Shown: positions 9,071-17,517, counted from the first letter of the stretch. The stretch: 56,038 nt of DNA from Paenibacillus glucanolyticus NBRC 15330 (GCF_004000885.1 NZ_BIMC01000030.1:1-56038); one strand, 5' to 3'. The notes: generated by a model not told the origin, from the sequence alone. A program made the numbers and translations.

Positions 9071-9117
9071 AATGAAATGGAAAAACACCGGCTATGCGGT
9101 GTGCTTTCCATTTCATT
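9071..9117 (-). terminator. Nested hairpin and terminator between fba and murA
   Basis: An inner stem ACACCG/CGGTGT (9085-9090, 9097-9102) is followed on the minus strand by TTTTT, a normal terminator for fba. It is enclosed by a perfect 13-bp outer stem (AATGAAATGGAAA at 9071-9083 and its complement at 9105-9117), so the U tract itself is partly in duplex. The outer arm runs up to the TATAAT that may serve murA. Confidence 0.7.
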
Positions 9118-9208
9118 GTATGCAGCATAAGACAGCCTAAATATCTCAGGTGATTCCAATCGTCCTGTTATGGCCCCTAGGGCTACAAGCGACTCGAATA
9201 ACTATGAA

Positions 9209-10063
9209 TTAAGCTTGATTGTTGGAACCAAACTCACGGATTTTGCCAACAACGGTTTCTTTGATCGCTTCACGACCTGGTTTCAGGAATGTACGAGGAT
9301 CGTAAGCTTCTGGTTTAGCAGCAAGCACTTCACGAACAACTTTGGAGAACGAGATTTGGTTCTCGGTGTTCACATTAATTTTGGAAGTACCCAGAGAGAT
9401 GGCTTTCTTGATATCATGAGTCGGAATCCCCGTACCACCATGAAGCACCAATGGAAGCTTCACTGCATTACGGATTTCTTCCATCTCTTTGAAACCAAGG
9501 TTTGGCTCGCCTTTGTAAGGACCGTGAACAGAACCAAGCGCAGGTGCCAGTGTATCGATGCCTGTCTCATTCACGATGCGTACACAGTCGTCCAGCTTCG
9601 CGTACATTACGTCACCGATTACGTCATCTTCTTGTCCGCCGACCATGCCTACTTCAGCCTCAACGGAAACACCTTTGGAATGAGCGTATTCAACCACTTG
9701 CTTCGTTGTTTCGATATTCGTGTCAATCGGGCTGTGGGAATCATCGATCATAACCGAAGTGAATCCTGCGTCGATTGCTTCTTTACACTTCTCAACACTT
9801 GAACCGTGGTCAAGGTGAATGGCAACAGGAACTGTTACTTTCAGATCCTCCATCAGACCTTTTACCATGTGTACAACGGTGCTGAATCCACCCATATAAC
9901 GAGCTGCGCCTTCAGAAACACCCAGAATGACTGGAGATTTCTCTTGCTCAGCTGCTTCAAGAATTGCATATGTCCACTCCAGGTTATTGATGTTGTATTG
10001 ACCAACAGCATATTTACCTTCAAGTGCTTTGTTCAGCATGTCTGTCATTGATACTAATGGCAT
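9209..10063 (-). CDS. fba: Class II fructose-bisphosphate aldolase
   Basis: The 284-residue protein is a zinc-dependent class II aldolase: HLDHGSS (zinc ligand His), the YAHSKGVSVEAEVG segment, ALGSVHGPYKG and VLHGGTGIP carry the remaining metal and phosphate ligands. It cleaves fructose 1,6-bisphosphate in glycolysis and runs backwards in gluconeogenesis. Order spo0F-fba-murA matches B. subtilis, though the transaldolase gene found there between fba and murA is absent here. ATG follows GGAGG by 8 nt. A -10 TATAAT is seen at 10128-10133, with only a weak -35. Confidence 0.95.
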   Translation of the reverse strand: MPLVSMTDMLNKALEGKYAVGQYNINNLEWTYAILEAAEQEKSPVILGVSEGAARYMGGFSTVVHMVKGLMEDLKVTVPVAIHLDHGSSVEKCKEAIDAGFTSVMIDDSHSPIDTNIETTKQVVEYAHSKGVSVEAEVGMVGGQEDDVIGDVMYAKLDDCVRIVNETGIDTLAPALGSVHGPYKGEPNLGFKEMEEIRNAVKLPLVLHGGTGIPTHDIKKAISLGTSKINVNTENQISFSKVVREVLAAKPEAYDPRTFLKPGREAIKETVVGKIREFGSNNQA

Positions 10064-10200
10064 GGTTTCATCCTCCTAAAGATGCTTAGTTTGTCTATGG
10101 TTTTTAGCCGATATAACATACGGCCTTATTATACCACATCGCGTCATAAATACTAAACAAGCATTTCCTAAAATGCTGCGACGGACCTCACATTCTGGCA

Positions 10201-10232
10201 AAAAAAAGAATTCCGCCCTTTGAGCAGAATTC
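10201..10232 (-). terminator. Terminator of spo0F
   Basis: On the minus strand GAATTCtGC/GGCgGAATTC form a stem followed by TTTTTTT, 6 nt after the spo0F stop. Confidence 0.85.
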
Positions 10233-10237
10233 ATAGT

Positions 10238-10630
10238 TCAACCGATATTGTTGGCGGTCCCTTTTAACTGCATATTGACGGCTTGCCGCATCTCATCAAT
10301 ATCAAAAGGTTTGGTGAAATGCATCAGTGCGCCAAGATCGGTTGCTTCCTTGATCATGTCGAGTTCCCCGTAAGCTGTCATCATGATCACCTTGATGTCC
10401 GGATTCATCTGTTTAATATGCTTCAAAATCTCAAGCCCGTCCATTCCAGGAATTTCCATATCCAGCAGCACCAGATCCGGCGTGTGCAGCTTTACAATTT
10501 CAAGCGCTGCCTTTCCGTTCGCCGCTTGAAACGTCTCGTACCCTTCACTGCTGAACACTTCCACAAGCAGGATGCGGATACCGTTCTGGTCATCCACAAT
10601 CAACACTTTGTGTTTGCTTTGTTTGCTCAT
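10238..10630 (-). CDS. spo0F: Sporulation phosphorelay response regulator Spo0F
   Basis: The 130-residue protein is a stand-alone receiver domain: acidic pocket Asp13-Asp14 in VLIVDDQNGIR, phospho-acceptor Asp57 in LLDMEIPGMDG, a conserved Thr in MMTAYGE and Lys in HFTKPFD. The sequence resembles B. subtilis Spo0F (124 aa), which takes phosphate from sporulation kinases and passes it to Spo0B and then Spo0A. A 15-residue upstream extension exists in frame, but GGGAGG sits 8 nt before the ATG at 10628-10630, so that start is used. Position between pyrG and fba is as in B. subtilis. A SigH-type promoter with a Spo0A box lies upstream. Confidence 0.95.
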   Translation of the reverse strand: MSKQSKHKVLIVDDQNGIRILLVEVFSSEGYETFQAANGKAALEIVKLHTPDLVLLDMEIPGMDGLEILKHIKQMNPDIKVIMMTAYGELDMIKEATDLGALMHFTKPFDIDEMRQAVNMQLKGTANNIG

Positions 10631-10716
10631 CCTTCCAACCTCCCGATACTTAAATCGTGCAATGAGTATATGCAAACTCGAAAGTTCCTAACTTTCCCAT
10701 AAACCGACCATTATTT

Positions 10717-10745
10717 GTATTCGCCTGTAGATGTCGAATTCCTTC
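10717..10745 (-). promoter_or_regulatory. SigH promoter with Spo0A box for spo0F
   Basis: On the minus strand GAAGGAATT (10737-10745), an 11-nt spacer and GGCGAATAC (10717-10725) match the SigH consensus RnAGGAwWW-N11/12-RnnGAATww at all but one defined position. A perfect Spo0A box TGTCGAA (plus strand, 10732-10738) overlaps the -35 edge. Weaker relatives TCTCGAA and GTACGAA follow upstream. B. subtilis spo0F is known to use SigH and Spo0A. Confidence 0.75.
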
Positions 10746-10870
10746 CTATCTCGAAAAAAGTACGAAAAAAAGATAAATGGATAGCTGTAAACAAAGTCGA
10801 CAGCAAGGATGTTTACTTCGAACCCTGTCCAAAAACTTTACAAACGCGCCGAAAACATAAAATAAAGTCA

Positions 10871-10899
10871 AAAAAGAGCCTCTTCAAAAGAGGCTCTTC
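10871..10899 (-). terminator. Terminator of pyrG
   Basis: On the minus strand AAGAGCCTCTT and AAGAGGCTCTT form an 11-bp stem followed by TTTTGACT, just after the pyrG stop. Confidence 0.88.
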
Positions 10900-10904
10900 C
10901 CATA

Positions 10905-12506
10905 TTATGCTTTGTGCTGAATCGAAGCTTTTACAAATTCACGGAACAGCGGCTGCGGACGGTTTGGACGGGAAGTGAACTCCGGATGGAATTGCACAGC
11001 AAGGAACCATGGATGTCCTGGCAGTTCTACAATTTCAACCAAGCGTCCATCCGGAGATGTACCGGAAATACGCAAGCCTGCTTTCTCGATATCTTCACGG
11101 TATTGGTTGTTGAATTCATACCGGTGGCGATGTCTTTCATAAACCAGCTCATCCTGATAGCAGGACTCCGCAAGTGATCCCGGAACCAGCTTGCATGGAT
11201 ACAATCCAAGACGCATCGTACCGCCGAGATCCTCAATGTCTTTCTGCTCCGGCAGAAGATCGATGACCGGATATTCAGTAGCCGGATCGATCTCAGAGCT
11301 GTTCGCACCACTCAGTCCCAGAATGGAGCGGGCATATTCGATAACCGACACCTGCATGCCAAGGCAGATACCGAAGAATGGAATATTGCGCTCGCGAGCA
11401 TAACGAATTGCACTGATCTTACCCTCGATACCCCGGTCACCAAATCCGCCCGGTACGAGGATGCCGCCTATGCCATTCAGCATATCTTCGACGTTGTCTG
11501 CCGTAATTTCTTCGGCATTTACCCAGCGGACCTTCACTTCGGCATTCGCATCAAATCCGGCGTGGGATAATGACTCAACAACACTAAGGTACGCATCATG
11601 GAGCGCGACATATTTACCAACAATTGCGATCTCAACAGTCTTCTCCAGCTTGGATACGCGTTCTACGAGATCTTCCCACTCGCTCATATCCGGTGCCGGT
11701 GTCGTTAATTTCAAATGATTGACTACAATTTCATCAAGACCTTCATCACGCAAATTCAGCGGTACCTCATACAGTGAGGACGCATCGCGGCATTCTACGA
11801 CCGCGTTAGGATCGATGTCGCAGAAGAGCGCGATTTTCGCTTTCATCTCGGTTGAAAGCTCATGTTCTGTACGGCAGACAATGACATTTGGCTGAATGCC
11901 GATACTGCGAAGTTCTTTTACACTGTGCTGGGTCGGCTTCGTTTTCACTTCACCAGCTGCCTTAATATATGGAATGAGGGTTACATGAATATACATGACG
12001 TTCTCACGGCCAACGTCGCTCTTGATTTGACGGATGGCCTCAAGGAAAGGAAGGCTTTCGATATCACCAACCGTGCCGCCGATTTCGGTAATGACTACAT
12101 CCGAACCCGCTTCACGGCCTGCACGGAATACGCGCTCTTTAATTTCATTCGTAATATGAGGGATAACCTGCACGGTGCCGCCCAAATATTCTCCCCGACG
12201 CTCCTTGCTGATGACAGATGAGTATACTTTACCTGTTGTCACATTGCTGTTCTTCGATAGGTTAATATCGATGAAGCGCTCATAGTGTCCCAGGTCCAGG
12301 TCGGTTTCCGCACCATCGTCAGTAACGAACACTTCGCCATGCTGGTATGGACTCATGGTGCCCGGATCTATATTAATGTACGGATCGAATTTCTGAATCG
12401 TTACCTTGAGCCCTCTGTTCTTAAGCAATCTACCGAGCGAAGCGGCGGTAATTCCCTTACCAAGAGATGACACGACTCCGCCTGTTACAAAAATATACTT
12501 TGTCAC
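10905..12506 (-). CDS. pyrG: CTP synthase
   Basis: The 533-residue protein has the full two-domain form. The N-terminal amidoligase contains the P-loop GGVVSSLGKGITAASL and the loop SPYQHGEVFVTDDGAETDLD. The C-terminal class I glutaminase contains GICLGMQ (nucleophile Cys) and AVQFHPEF (His-Glu). It converts UTP, ATP and glutamine to CTP. The start is GTG (12504-12506) 9 nt after AGGAGGG. It is followed by a terminator and preceded by a long 680-nt noncoding stretch after rpoE. In B. subtilis pyrG is controlled by a CTP-sensing leader attenuator; the leader here is discussed separately. Confidence 0.97.
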   Translation of the reverse strand: MTKYIFVTGGVVSSLGKGITAASLGRLLKNRGLKVTIQKFDPYINIDPGTMSPYQHGEVFVTDDGAETDLDLGHYERFIDINLSKNSNVTTGKVYSSVISKERRGEYLGGTVQVIPHITNEIKERVFRAGREAGSDVVITEIGGTVGDIESLPFLEAIRQIKSDVGRENVMYIHVTLIPYIKAAGEVKTKPTQHSVKELRSIGIQPNVIVCRTEHELSTEMKAKIALFCDIDPNAVVECRDASSLYEVPLNLRDEGLDEIVVNHLKLTTPAPDMSEWEDLVERVSKLEKTVEIAIVGKYVALHDAYLSVVESLSHAGFDANAEVKVRWVNAEEITADNVEDMLNGIGGILVPGGFGDRGIEGKISAIRYARERNIPFFGICLGMQVSVIEYARSILGLSGANSSEIDPATEYPVIDLLPEQKDIEDLGGTMRLGLYPCKLVPGSLAESCYQDELVYERHRHRYEFNNQYREDIEKAGLRISGTSPDGRLVEIVELPGHPWFLAVQFHPEFTSRPNRPQPLFREFVKASIQHKA

Positions 12507-13186
12507 TGTTAAAAACCCTCCTATATAATCTCCATAACTTCAGGCGACATATGATGTTTATCCTAACCCGTTTTCCCCTGATTCATCAGAGGGACCAACA
12601 AAAAGCATGGCTCGCTTCCAAAAATGGTGAGCGAGCTGACCTCCGACCTATTACAAACCGCATATACTTGACGCTTCAATGATCCTCGTATAGAGCTGCC
12701 TGCACGGCATCATACCGGCGCCGAGCGATTCCGAAATCTCATCACATCTCATCCAAGCACCTAAATCTTAATCGGCACGAAGCTTGGCAAGAGACATCCG
12801 CCAAGGCGGATTATTCACTGCAGAGATCAGTACTTCCCTACAATAGGATACTTTCTAGCCCACAAGAAAAACGCCTATCGACATACTCCATAGAAGACAG
12901 ACCCAATTTTTTATGGTAAGTTTTCTTGCGATTTCAGGTCCAGAAGCTAGCGTCGTCTGCACTTTCTAATACCTTAAAAACAAAAAAAGTGACCCCGAAT
13001 AAATAACGGGGCACTTTTATATTAAACATATTTAATCCACAATCATAAGCCCAAGCAATAGTTTACTCTGTGCCTTATCTGCTTGTCAAGAGAAGAACAA
13101 AGCTCAAAATTCCCCAATCACCTGACACTGTAAAACAAAGTCATAAACAAAGCAGACGGGCCCATAAGCCGCTGCTGTGAGACGGA
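12507..13186 (-). other. Long intergenic region rpoE to pyrG with terminators and leader hairpins
   Basis: No convincing gene is seen. On the minus strand it holds, in order: a strong terminator for rpoE (12985-13016), about 220 nt without clear signals, a short perfect hairpin TCCGCC/GGCGGA (12799-12812), a possible promoter TTGAAG-N18-TGTAAT near 12650-12680, then a hairpin GCTCGCT/AGCGAGC followed by CATGCTTTTTG near 12600-12637, and a small hairpin CTGAT/ATCAG near 12580. The GCTCGCT hairpin sits where a pyrG attenuator would be expected. I did not find the GGGC start typical of the B. subtilis CTP-sensing leader. Confidence 0.45.
12985..13016 (-). terminator. Terminator of rpoE
   Basis: On the minus strand AAAAGTGCCCCG and CGGGGTCACTTTT pair around an AT-rich loop and run into TTTTTTG, about 170 nt past the rpoE stop. 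Confidence 0.85.
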
Positions 13187-13753
13187 TTAATCCTTGTCCT
13201 TTTCCTCAAATTCTTCCTCTTCCAGATCCTCTTCTTCCTCGGATTCTGAATCTTCATCCTCCAATTCGTCATCATCCAGAACAACGTCTTCATCTACTTC
13301 ATCTTCGGCATCGTCATCATCCGAGAAGAGATCATCGTGATCATCATCGTCATCGTCGATGCTGTCAAAATCATCCTCGGTTTCGTCGGCACTGTAAGTT
13401 TCCTCTTCATCCGTGAAGTCGTCATCATCGTCGTCTTCATCATTAATGATCCGCGGACGCTTCGCGTTCGCAATCGGATCTTCGGACTTCTCAAGCGGGT
13501 ACCAACGCTTCAGTCCCCACAGATTCGTTCCTACACATGCGAAACGTCCGTCTATATTGATCTCGGTATATAACTGGGCAATCGTTTCGTTAATTTCCTT
13601 TTCCGTAAAGCCGCGAAGCTTGGCCACCTCATTCATAAGGTCACGGTAATAATACGGCGTGTTCGCCGCCTTCAGAACCATAAAAGCCAGGTCAACCATT
13701 GGGATTTCCTGAATCTTCTCCGGATCGATCTTTAAATTGAGCGGATTACTCAC
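13187..13753 (-). CDS. rpoE: RNA polymerase delta subunit
   Basis: The 188-residue protein has the folded N-terminal HARE-HTH domain (IPMVDLAFMVLKAANTPYYY through LWGLKRWYP, about residues 18-88) and a long disordered tail made almost only of Asp and Glu with a few Ser and Thr. This is the Gram-positive delta subunit, which speeds RNA polymerase recycling and strips nucleic acid through its acidic tail. A TTG 24 nt upstream also opens the frame but lies before the AGAGG site, so the GTG at 13751-13753 is chosen. It precedes pyrG, as in B. subtilis. A minus-strand terminator-like hairpin lies in its leader. Confidence 0.95.
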   Translation of the reverse strand: MSNPLNLKIDPEKIQEIPMVDLAFMVLKAANTPYYYRDLMNEVAKLRGFTEKEINETIAQLYTEINIDGRFACVGTNLWGLKRWYPLEKSEDPIANAKRPRIINDEDDDDDDFTDEEETYSADETEDDFDSIDDDDDDHDDLFSDDDDAEDEVDEDVVLDDDELEDEDSESEEEEDLEEEEFEEKDKD

Positions 13754-13887
13754 TAACGCACACTTCCTCTCACACAAATCTTCACGTTATACCCTCAACA
13801 TATCCATTATCAAAACTAAGTAAAACCTATTTGGAAATAAAAATCAAGTTTTTATGCGCCACGGCCCGTCCGATACCAAAAAGGAAA

Positions 13888-13914
13888 AAGACGGAGACTC
13901 TTCCTCTCCGTCTT
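13888..13914 (-). terminator. Minus-strand terminator or attenuator upstream of rpoE
   Basis: AAGACGGAGA/TCTCCGTCTT is a perfect 10-bp stem followed on the minus strand by TTTCCTTTTT. No minus-strand gene ends here: the neighbour on that side is a plus-strand gene reading away. It lies 135 nt before the rpoE start, so it is either a leader attenuator or an insulator. Confidence 0.7.
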
Positions 13915-13966
13915 CTGACTGTACCCGCCCCAAGGATCGACTCCTTACGGGATAGATAAGAGAACC

Positions 13967-13994
13967 TTGATATTCTCTCCATGTATCTTATGTT
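13967..13994 (+). promoter_or_regulatory. Possible promoter of the subtilase gene
   Basis: -35 TTGATA (13967-13972), a 16-nt spacer and -10 TATGTT (13989-13994) precede the gene by about 125 nt. The match is moderate. Confidence 0.4.
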
Positions 13995-14121
13995 CGCCCT
14001 TCTGCTTTGACACGCGAATCAGGGCCTATTTCCCGGAAAAAGGGCAACATCCCATTCGGGCTCTCACCCCGACTCATACAATACTGAAGCAACGGTTCAT
14101 CGAGAAGGGAGATTGCCACAC

Positions 14122-15267
14122 ATGGATTACACCCGGATCATGCAATCACTACTGACAGAGACGAACCCTATGCGGAACGTCCGGGACAAGAACCGGCGGC
14201 TCCTCACGTTTCATGACCCTCAGCTGTACCAGGAATGCATCAGCGAATGGAATCGGCTCGCCGGGAAAGCGCGTTTCCCGGAATCGATCAGCTACTCGCC
14301 GCTTACCCACACCATCATCGCTCCGGCTCCCCAGACAGCGAAGTTTGAAGCGGAGTTTCGACATGAGCTGATGGTCGAGGAGGATGAACAGGTTCATATC
14401 CAGGCCATACAGGGAACAATTGGAACGTTAACCGGGATCCCATGGGGTATCAAGCAAATCAAAGCCCCTCATGCCTGGTCTATCTCGACAGGACACCGCA
14501 TGAAGATTGCCGTTATTGACACAGGTGTGGATTTTTCTCATCCGGATCTGAAATACTCGCTGACCAGGGGGATCAATCTGGTTCATCGAAACATGCCGCC
14601 GTACGATGACAATGGGCACGGAACGCATATTTCGGGCACGATCGCTGCCGCGAACAGCACGCAAGGCATGATCGGCGTTGCCCCCCGATCTGTGGTATAT
14701 CCTGTTAAGGCCTTTGATCATAACGGGTCCGCCTTCGTATCGGATATTATTCTGGCAATCGATTGGTGCGTACGCGCCGAGATCGATATCATCAATATGA
14801 GTTTCGGTATGCAGACCCGAAGCCGCGCACTGCTGGATATCGTAGGCAAGGCCAACCAAGCAGGCGTCATTATTGTTGCATCCTCCGGCAATGACGGCAA
14901 ACGCCGTACAGCTGACTATCCCGCCCGCTATCCCCAAACCATATCTGTCGGAGCTACCGATCGCCACCGAAAAATTCCAGCCTTCAGCAATCGCGGGCAA
15001 TTTGTAGATATTTATGCACCTGGAGACAAAATCGTGTCGGCCTGGCTGCAGGGAAAATACCACGAGATGAGCGGTACCTCCATGGCCACTTCTCATGTCA
15101 GCGGAACCATCGCCCTGCTGCTTGCGCAAAAGCCTGATCTGAAAACGGCAACCATCAAAGCCTTGCTGCGGCGTACCTCCTCTCCACTCAAACTCAAAAA
15201 AGGATACAGCGTCTCCGACGGAGAGGTTAATGCTTTCAAATTTTTGCGCGAGGGCATGAAATTATAA
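14122..15267 (+). CDS. S8 subtilisin-like serine protease without signal peptide
   Basis: The 381-residue protein has the full subtilase triad: Asp in AVIDTGVDFSHPDL, His in NGHGTHISGTIAA and Ser in SGTSMATSHVSG, with the oxyanion region SSGNDG. About 125 residues precede the catalytic domain, but the N terminus (MDYTRIMQSLLTE) is not a signal peptide, so it resembles intracellular or atypically released subtilases. A TTG 9 nt upstream is in frame; the ATG at 14122 is better placed behind AGGGAG. It is the only plus-strand gene between rpoE and argS, which interrupts the otherwise uniform minus-strand block and suggests a local insertion. Confidence 0.92.
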   Translation: MDYTRIMQSLLTETNPMRNVRDKNRRLLTFHDPQLYQECISEWNRLAGKARFPESISYSPLTHTIIAPAPQTAKFEAEFRHELMVEEDEQVHIQAIQGTIGTLTGIPWGIKQIKAPHAWSISTGHRMKIAVIDTGVDFSHPDLKYSLTRGINLVHRNMPPYDDNGHGTHISGTIAAANSTQGMIGVAPRSVVYPVKAFDHNGSAFVSDIILAIDWCVRAEIDIINMSFGMQTRSRALLDIVGKANQAGVIIVASSGNDGKRRTADYPARYPQTISVGATDRHRKIPAFSNRGQFVDIYAPGDKIVSAWLQGKYHEMSGTSMATSHVSGTIALLLAQKPDLKTATIKALLRRTSSPLKLKKGYSVSDGEVNAFKFLREGMKL

Positions 15268-15309
15268 TCTTGCACTTAAGAATGGACCACAAAAATGAAA
15301 TTCGCTTAC

Positions 15310-15349
15310 AAAAAAACAGCCGCCTTCCCCCACGGAAAGACGGCTGTTG
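15310..15349 (-). terminator. Terminator of argS
   Basis: On the minus strand AACAGCCG...CGGCTGTT pair and run into TTTTTG, 36 nt after the argS stop. It can also face the convergent subtilase gene. Confidence 0.85.
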
Positions 15350-15384
15350 TCACCTATATCAAGGAAAGGTGAACCAAAACTCCA

Positions 15385-17064
15385 TTACATACGTTCTGGA
15401 GCCGATACGCCCATCAGGCGAAGCACGTTAGCGATTACGGTACGAACAGCTCCAAGGAGAGCAAGACGTGCCTGTGTCTGATCCGCATCCTCTGTAATAA
15501 CACGCTCGGCTCTATAGTAGCTGTGGAACGAAGAAGCCAGCTCATATACATAACGGATGAGTCTGTGCGGAGCATAGTTATCCGCAGCAAGCGACACTTC
15601 CTGCGGGAGTTCCCCGATTTTGCGCAAAATGTCGTATTCATGCTCGGCGGTGAGCACGCTCAGGTTCACTTCAGCTAGCGGCAGCAGGTTGATCCCTTGC
15701 TCCTCGGCTTGGCGGAATACGCTGCAAATACGTGCGTGTGCGTATTGTACATAGAACACCGGGTTTTCGTTGGACGTAGAAACTGCCAAATCCATATCGA
15801 AATCCAGATGGGAATCCATGCTGCGCATCGTGAAGAAGTAACGAATCGCGTCCACACCTACTTCATCCATCAGGTCTTCCATCGTTACCGCTTTGCCGGT
15901 ACGCTTGGACATCTTCACTTTCTCGCCATCCTGGAACAAGCTGACCATCTGGGCGATCAATACAATCAGTTTGTCCGGATCATTGCCAAGCGCCTCCATG
16001 GCAGCCTTCATACGCGGGACATAACCGTGGTGGTCCGCTCCCCAAATATTGAGGATCTTGTCGTATCCGCGCTCGTATTTGTTGCGGTGGTACGCAATAT
16101 CCGGTGTCAGGTAAGTATAGGTTCCGTCATTCTTAACGAGGACGCGGTCCTTATCATCCCCATAGTCGGTTGTACGAAGCCAGGTTGCTCCATCCTTCTC
16201 GTAGGCCTCGCCTTTTGATCTCAGCTCTTCCAGAGACTTCTCGACAAGACCGTCCTCGTACAGGGACGTTTCGCTAAACCATTCGTCAAAATGAACGCGG
16301 AATCGATTCAAATCGCGTTTGATTTTGCCCAGTTCCTTCTCGAGCCCGAACTCACGGAAAAAGGCTGTTCTCTCTCCAGGGCTCATGGACAACAAGGAAT
16401 CGCCTTTCTCAGCCACAAGCTCTTTGGCAAAACCTTTGATATCTTCGCCATGGTAGCCGTCTTCCGGCATTTCGGCATCCTGACCCAGCTCTTGCAAATA
16501 CCGAGCTTCCAGGGATTTAATCAGGTTCACGACCTGATTGCCTGCATCATTAATGTAATACTCGCGCGTTACTTCGTATCCTGCATAGTCGAGCACATTG
16601 CAGAGCGCATCGCCTACGGCTGCGCCGCGGGCATGGCCCAGGTGCAGGCTTCCTGTCGGATTGGCACTGACAAACTCCATCTGAACCTTCTGTCCCTCGC
16701 CGATGGTAATCCGTCCGTAGTTGTCACCCTGCTCTTGAACCAAAGCTACGATGGGATAGAGGTAACCCTTGTCCAGGGTAAAATTAATAAAACCCGGTCC
16801 GGCAATCTCCGCTTTCTCAATGGAAGCTTTCGCCGTGTCCAAATGCTCCAGAATAGCCTCGGCAATTTGCCGGGGATTCTTCTTGGCGATACGCGTCAGC
16901 TGCATCGCAGCATTCGTTGCCAAATCACCGTGCGATTTATCCTTCGGCACTTCCAGCGTAATGGCCGGCAGCTCCTCACGGGAAACCAGCCCTGCAGCCA
17001 CGGCAGCGTCCGCTACCGCTTCGGCAACCAGCCCGTTAATGTGATCTAATGGATTCATAGTCAT
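15385..17064 (-). CDS. argS: Arginyl-tRNA synthetase
   Basis: The 559-residue class I synthetase shows the Arg-tRNA N-terminal additional domain, the HIGH motif as HLGH in ANPTGSLHLGHARG, the KMSKR loop (EKVKMSKRTGKAVTMEDL), which some ArgRS families lack, and a C-terminal DALR anticodon-binding domain ending RLMGVSAPERM. The ATG at 17062-17064 lies 10 nt after AGGAGG and overlaps the ywiB stop as ATGA, so translation of the two is probably coupled. argS next to ywiB matches B. subtilis. I saw no T-box leader. Confidence 0.97.
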   Translation of the reverse strand: MTMNPLDHINGLVAEAVADAAVAAGLVSREELPAITLEVPKDKSHGDLATNAAMQLTRIAKKNPRQIAEAILEHLDTAKASIEKAEIAGPGFINFTLDKGYLYPIVALVQEQGDNYGRITIGEGQKVQMEFVSANPTGSLHLGHARGAAVGDALCNVLDYAGYEVTREYYINDAGNQVVNLIKSLEARYLQELGQDAEMPEDGYHGEDIKGFAKELVAEKGDSLLSMSPGERTAFFREFGLEKELGKIKRDLNRFRVHFDEWFSETSLYEDGLVEKSLEELRSKGEAYEKDGATWLRTTDYGDDKDRVLVKNDGTYTYLTPDIAYHRNKYERGYDKILNIWGADHHGYVPRMKAAMEALGNDPDKLIVLIAQMVSLFQDGEKVKMSKRTGKAVTMEDLMDEVGVDAIRYFFTMRSMDSHLDFDMDLAVSTSNENPVFYVQYAHARICSVFRQAEEQGINLLPLAEVNLSVLTAEHEYDILRKIGELPQEVSLAADNYAPHRLIRYVYELASSFHSYYRAERVITEDADQTQARLALLGAVRTVIANVLRLMGVSAPERM

Positions 17065-17486
17065 GATTCTTGTGCCTCCTGAATAGTCAAACTAATAGAA
17101 AAGTGTCCCGAAAACTCGCCCGACACATATAAATCATACGCCCAAGCCGCGCGTCCGGACATGCCCTCAAGCGCCAGCTCCAGACGCTGGGTATGCGTAG
17201 ACAGATTAAATGAAGTGAACGGAGAGCGGTAGTAACCCGGTAACCGCTGACCCAGCTGAAACGACTGCTCGGATTCCACCTCGCCGTGCCGAATCAGCTT
17301 AAGCCCGTCCTCCGTCAGCTTGAGCATCGCCCGGGTTTCCCCTTGATGCGGCCCGAGTGCGGGTTCTGTATAACGAACATACAGAGCACTCCCTTTGATA
17401 AAAGCCTCTGCGGGCAGCTCCTGTACCGTATTCTCCCCTTCGTGAAGGCTGTGAAGACGGATGCTCACTTGTTTTCGGTCGTTCAT
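17061..17486 (-). CDS. ywiB: YwiB-type DUF1934 protein
   Basis: The 141-residue protein is predicted mostly beta, with alternating strands (VSIRLHSL, ALYVRYTEP, AMLKLTEDGLKLIRHGEVESE, SFNLSTHTQRLELAL, GHFSISLTIQEA), fitting the calycin-like barrel of the DUF1934 family. Function is unknown. Its stop overlaps the argS start, an arrangement shared with B. subtilis, so it is the first gene of a ywiB-argS operon. A promoter TTGAAT-N17-TATAGT (17518-17546) lies just upstream. Confidence 0.88.
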   Translation of the reverse strand: MNDRKQVSIRLHSLHEGENTVQELPAEAFIKGSALYVRYTEPALGPHQGETRAMLKLTEDGLKLIRHGEVESEQSFQLGQRLPGYYRSPFTSFNLSTHTQRLELALEGMSGRAAWAYDLYVSGEFSGHFSISLTIQEAQES

Positions 17487-17517
17487 GTACGTTCCTCTTT
17501 TCCTTACCTATTGTATT

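Noticed and set aside
12860..12980. Short minus-strand open frame of about 36 codons with a hydrophobic centre between rpoE and pyrG
   Set aside because: No ribosome-binding site and no recognisable family; it starts with GTG only and is better explained as chance in the leader region.
13177..13573. Several open frames rich in Ile/Ser/His or Met/Thr over the rpoE tail
   Set aside because: They are alternative-frame readings of the Asp/Glu codon repeats of the delta subunit; the repeat is a coding property, not a DNA repeat element.
14122..15267. Mobile element carrying the subtilase gene
   Set aside because: The gene is on the opposite strand to its neighbours, but I see no inverted repeats, transposase or target duplication.
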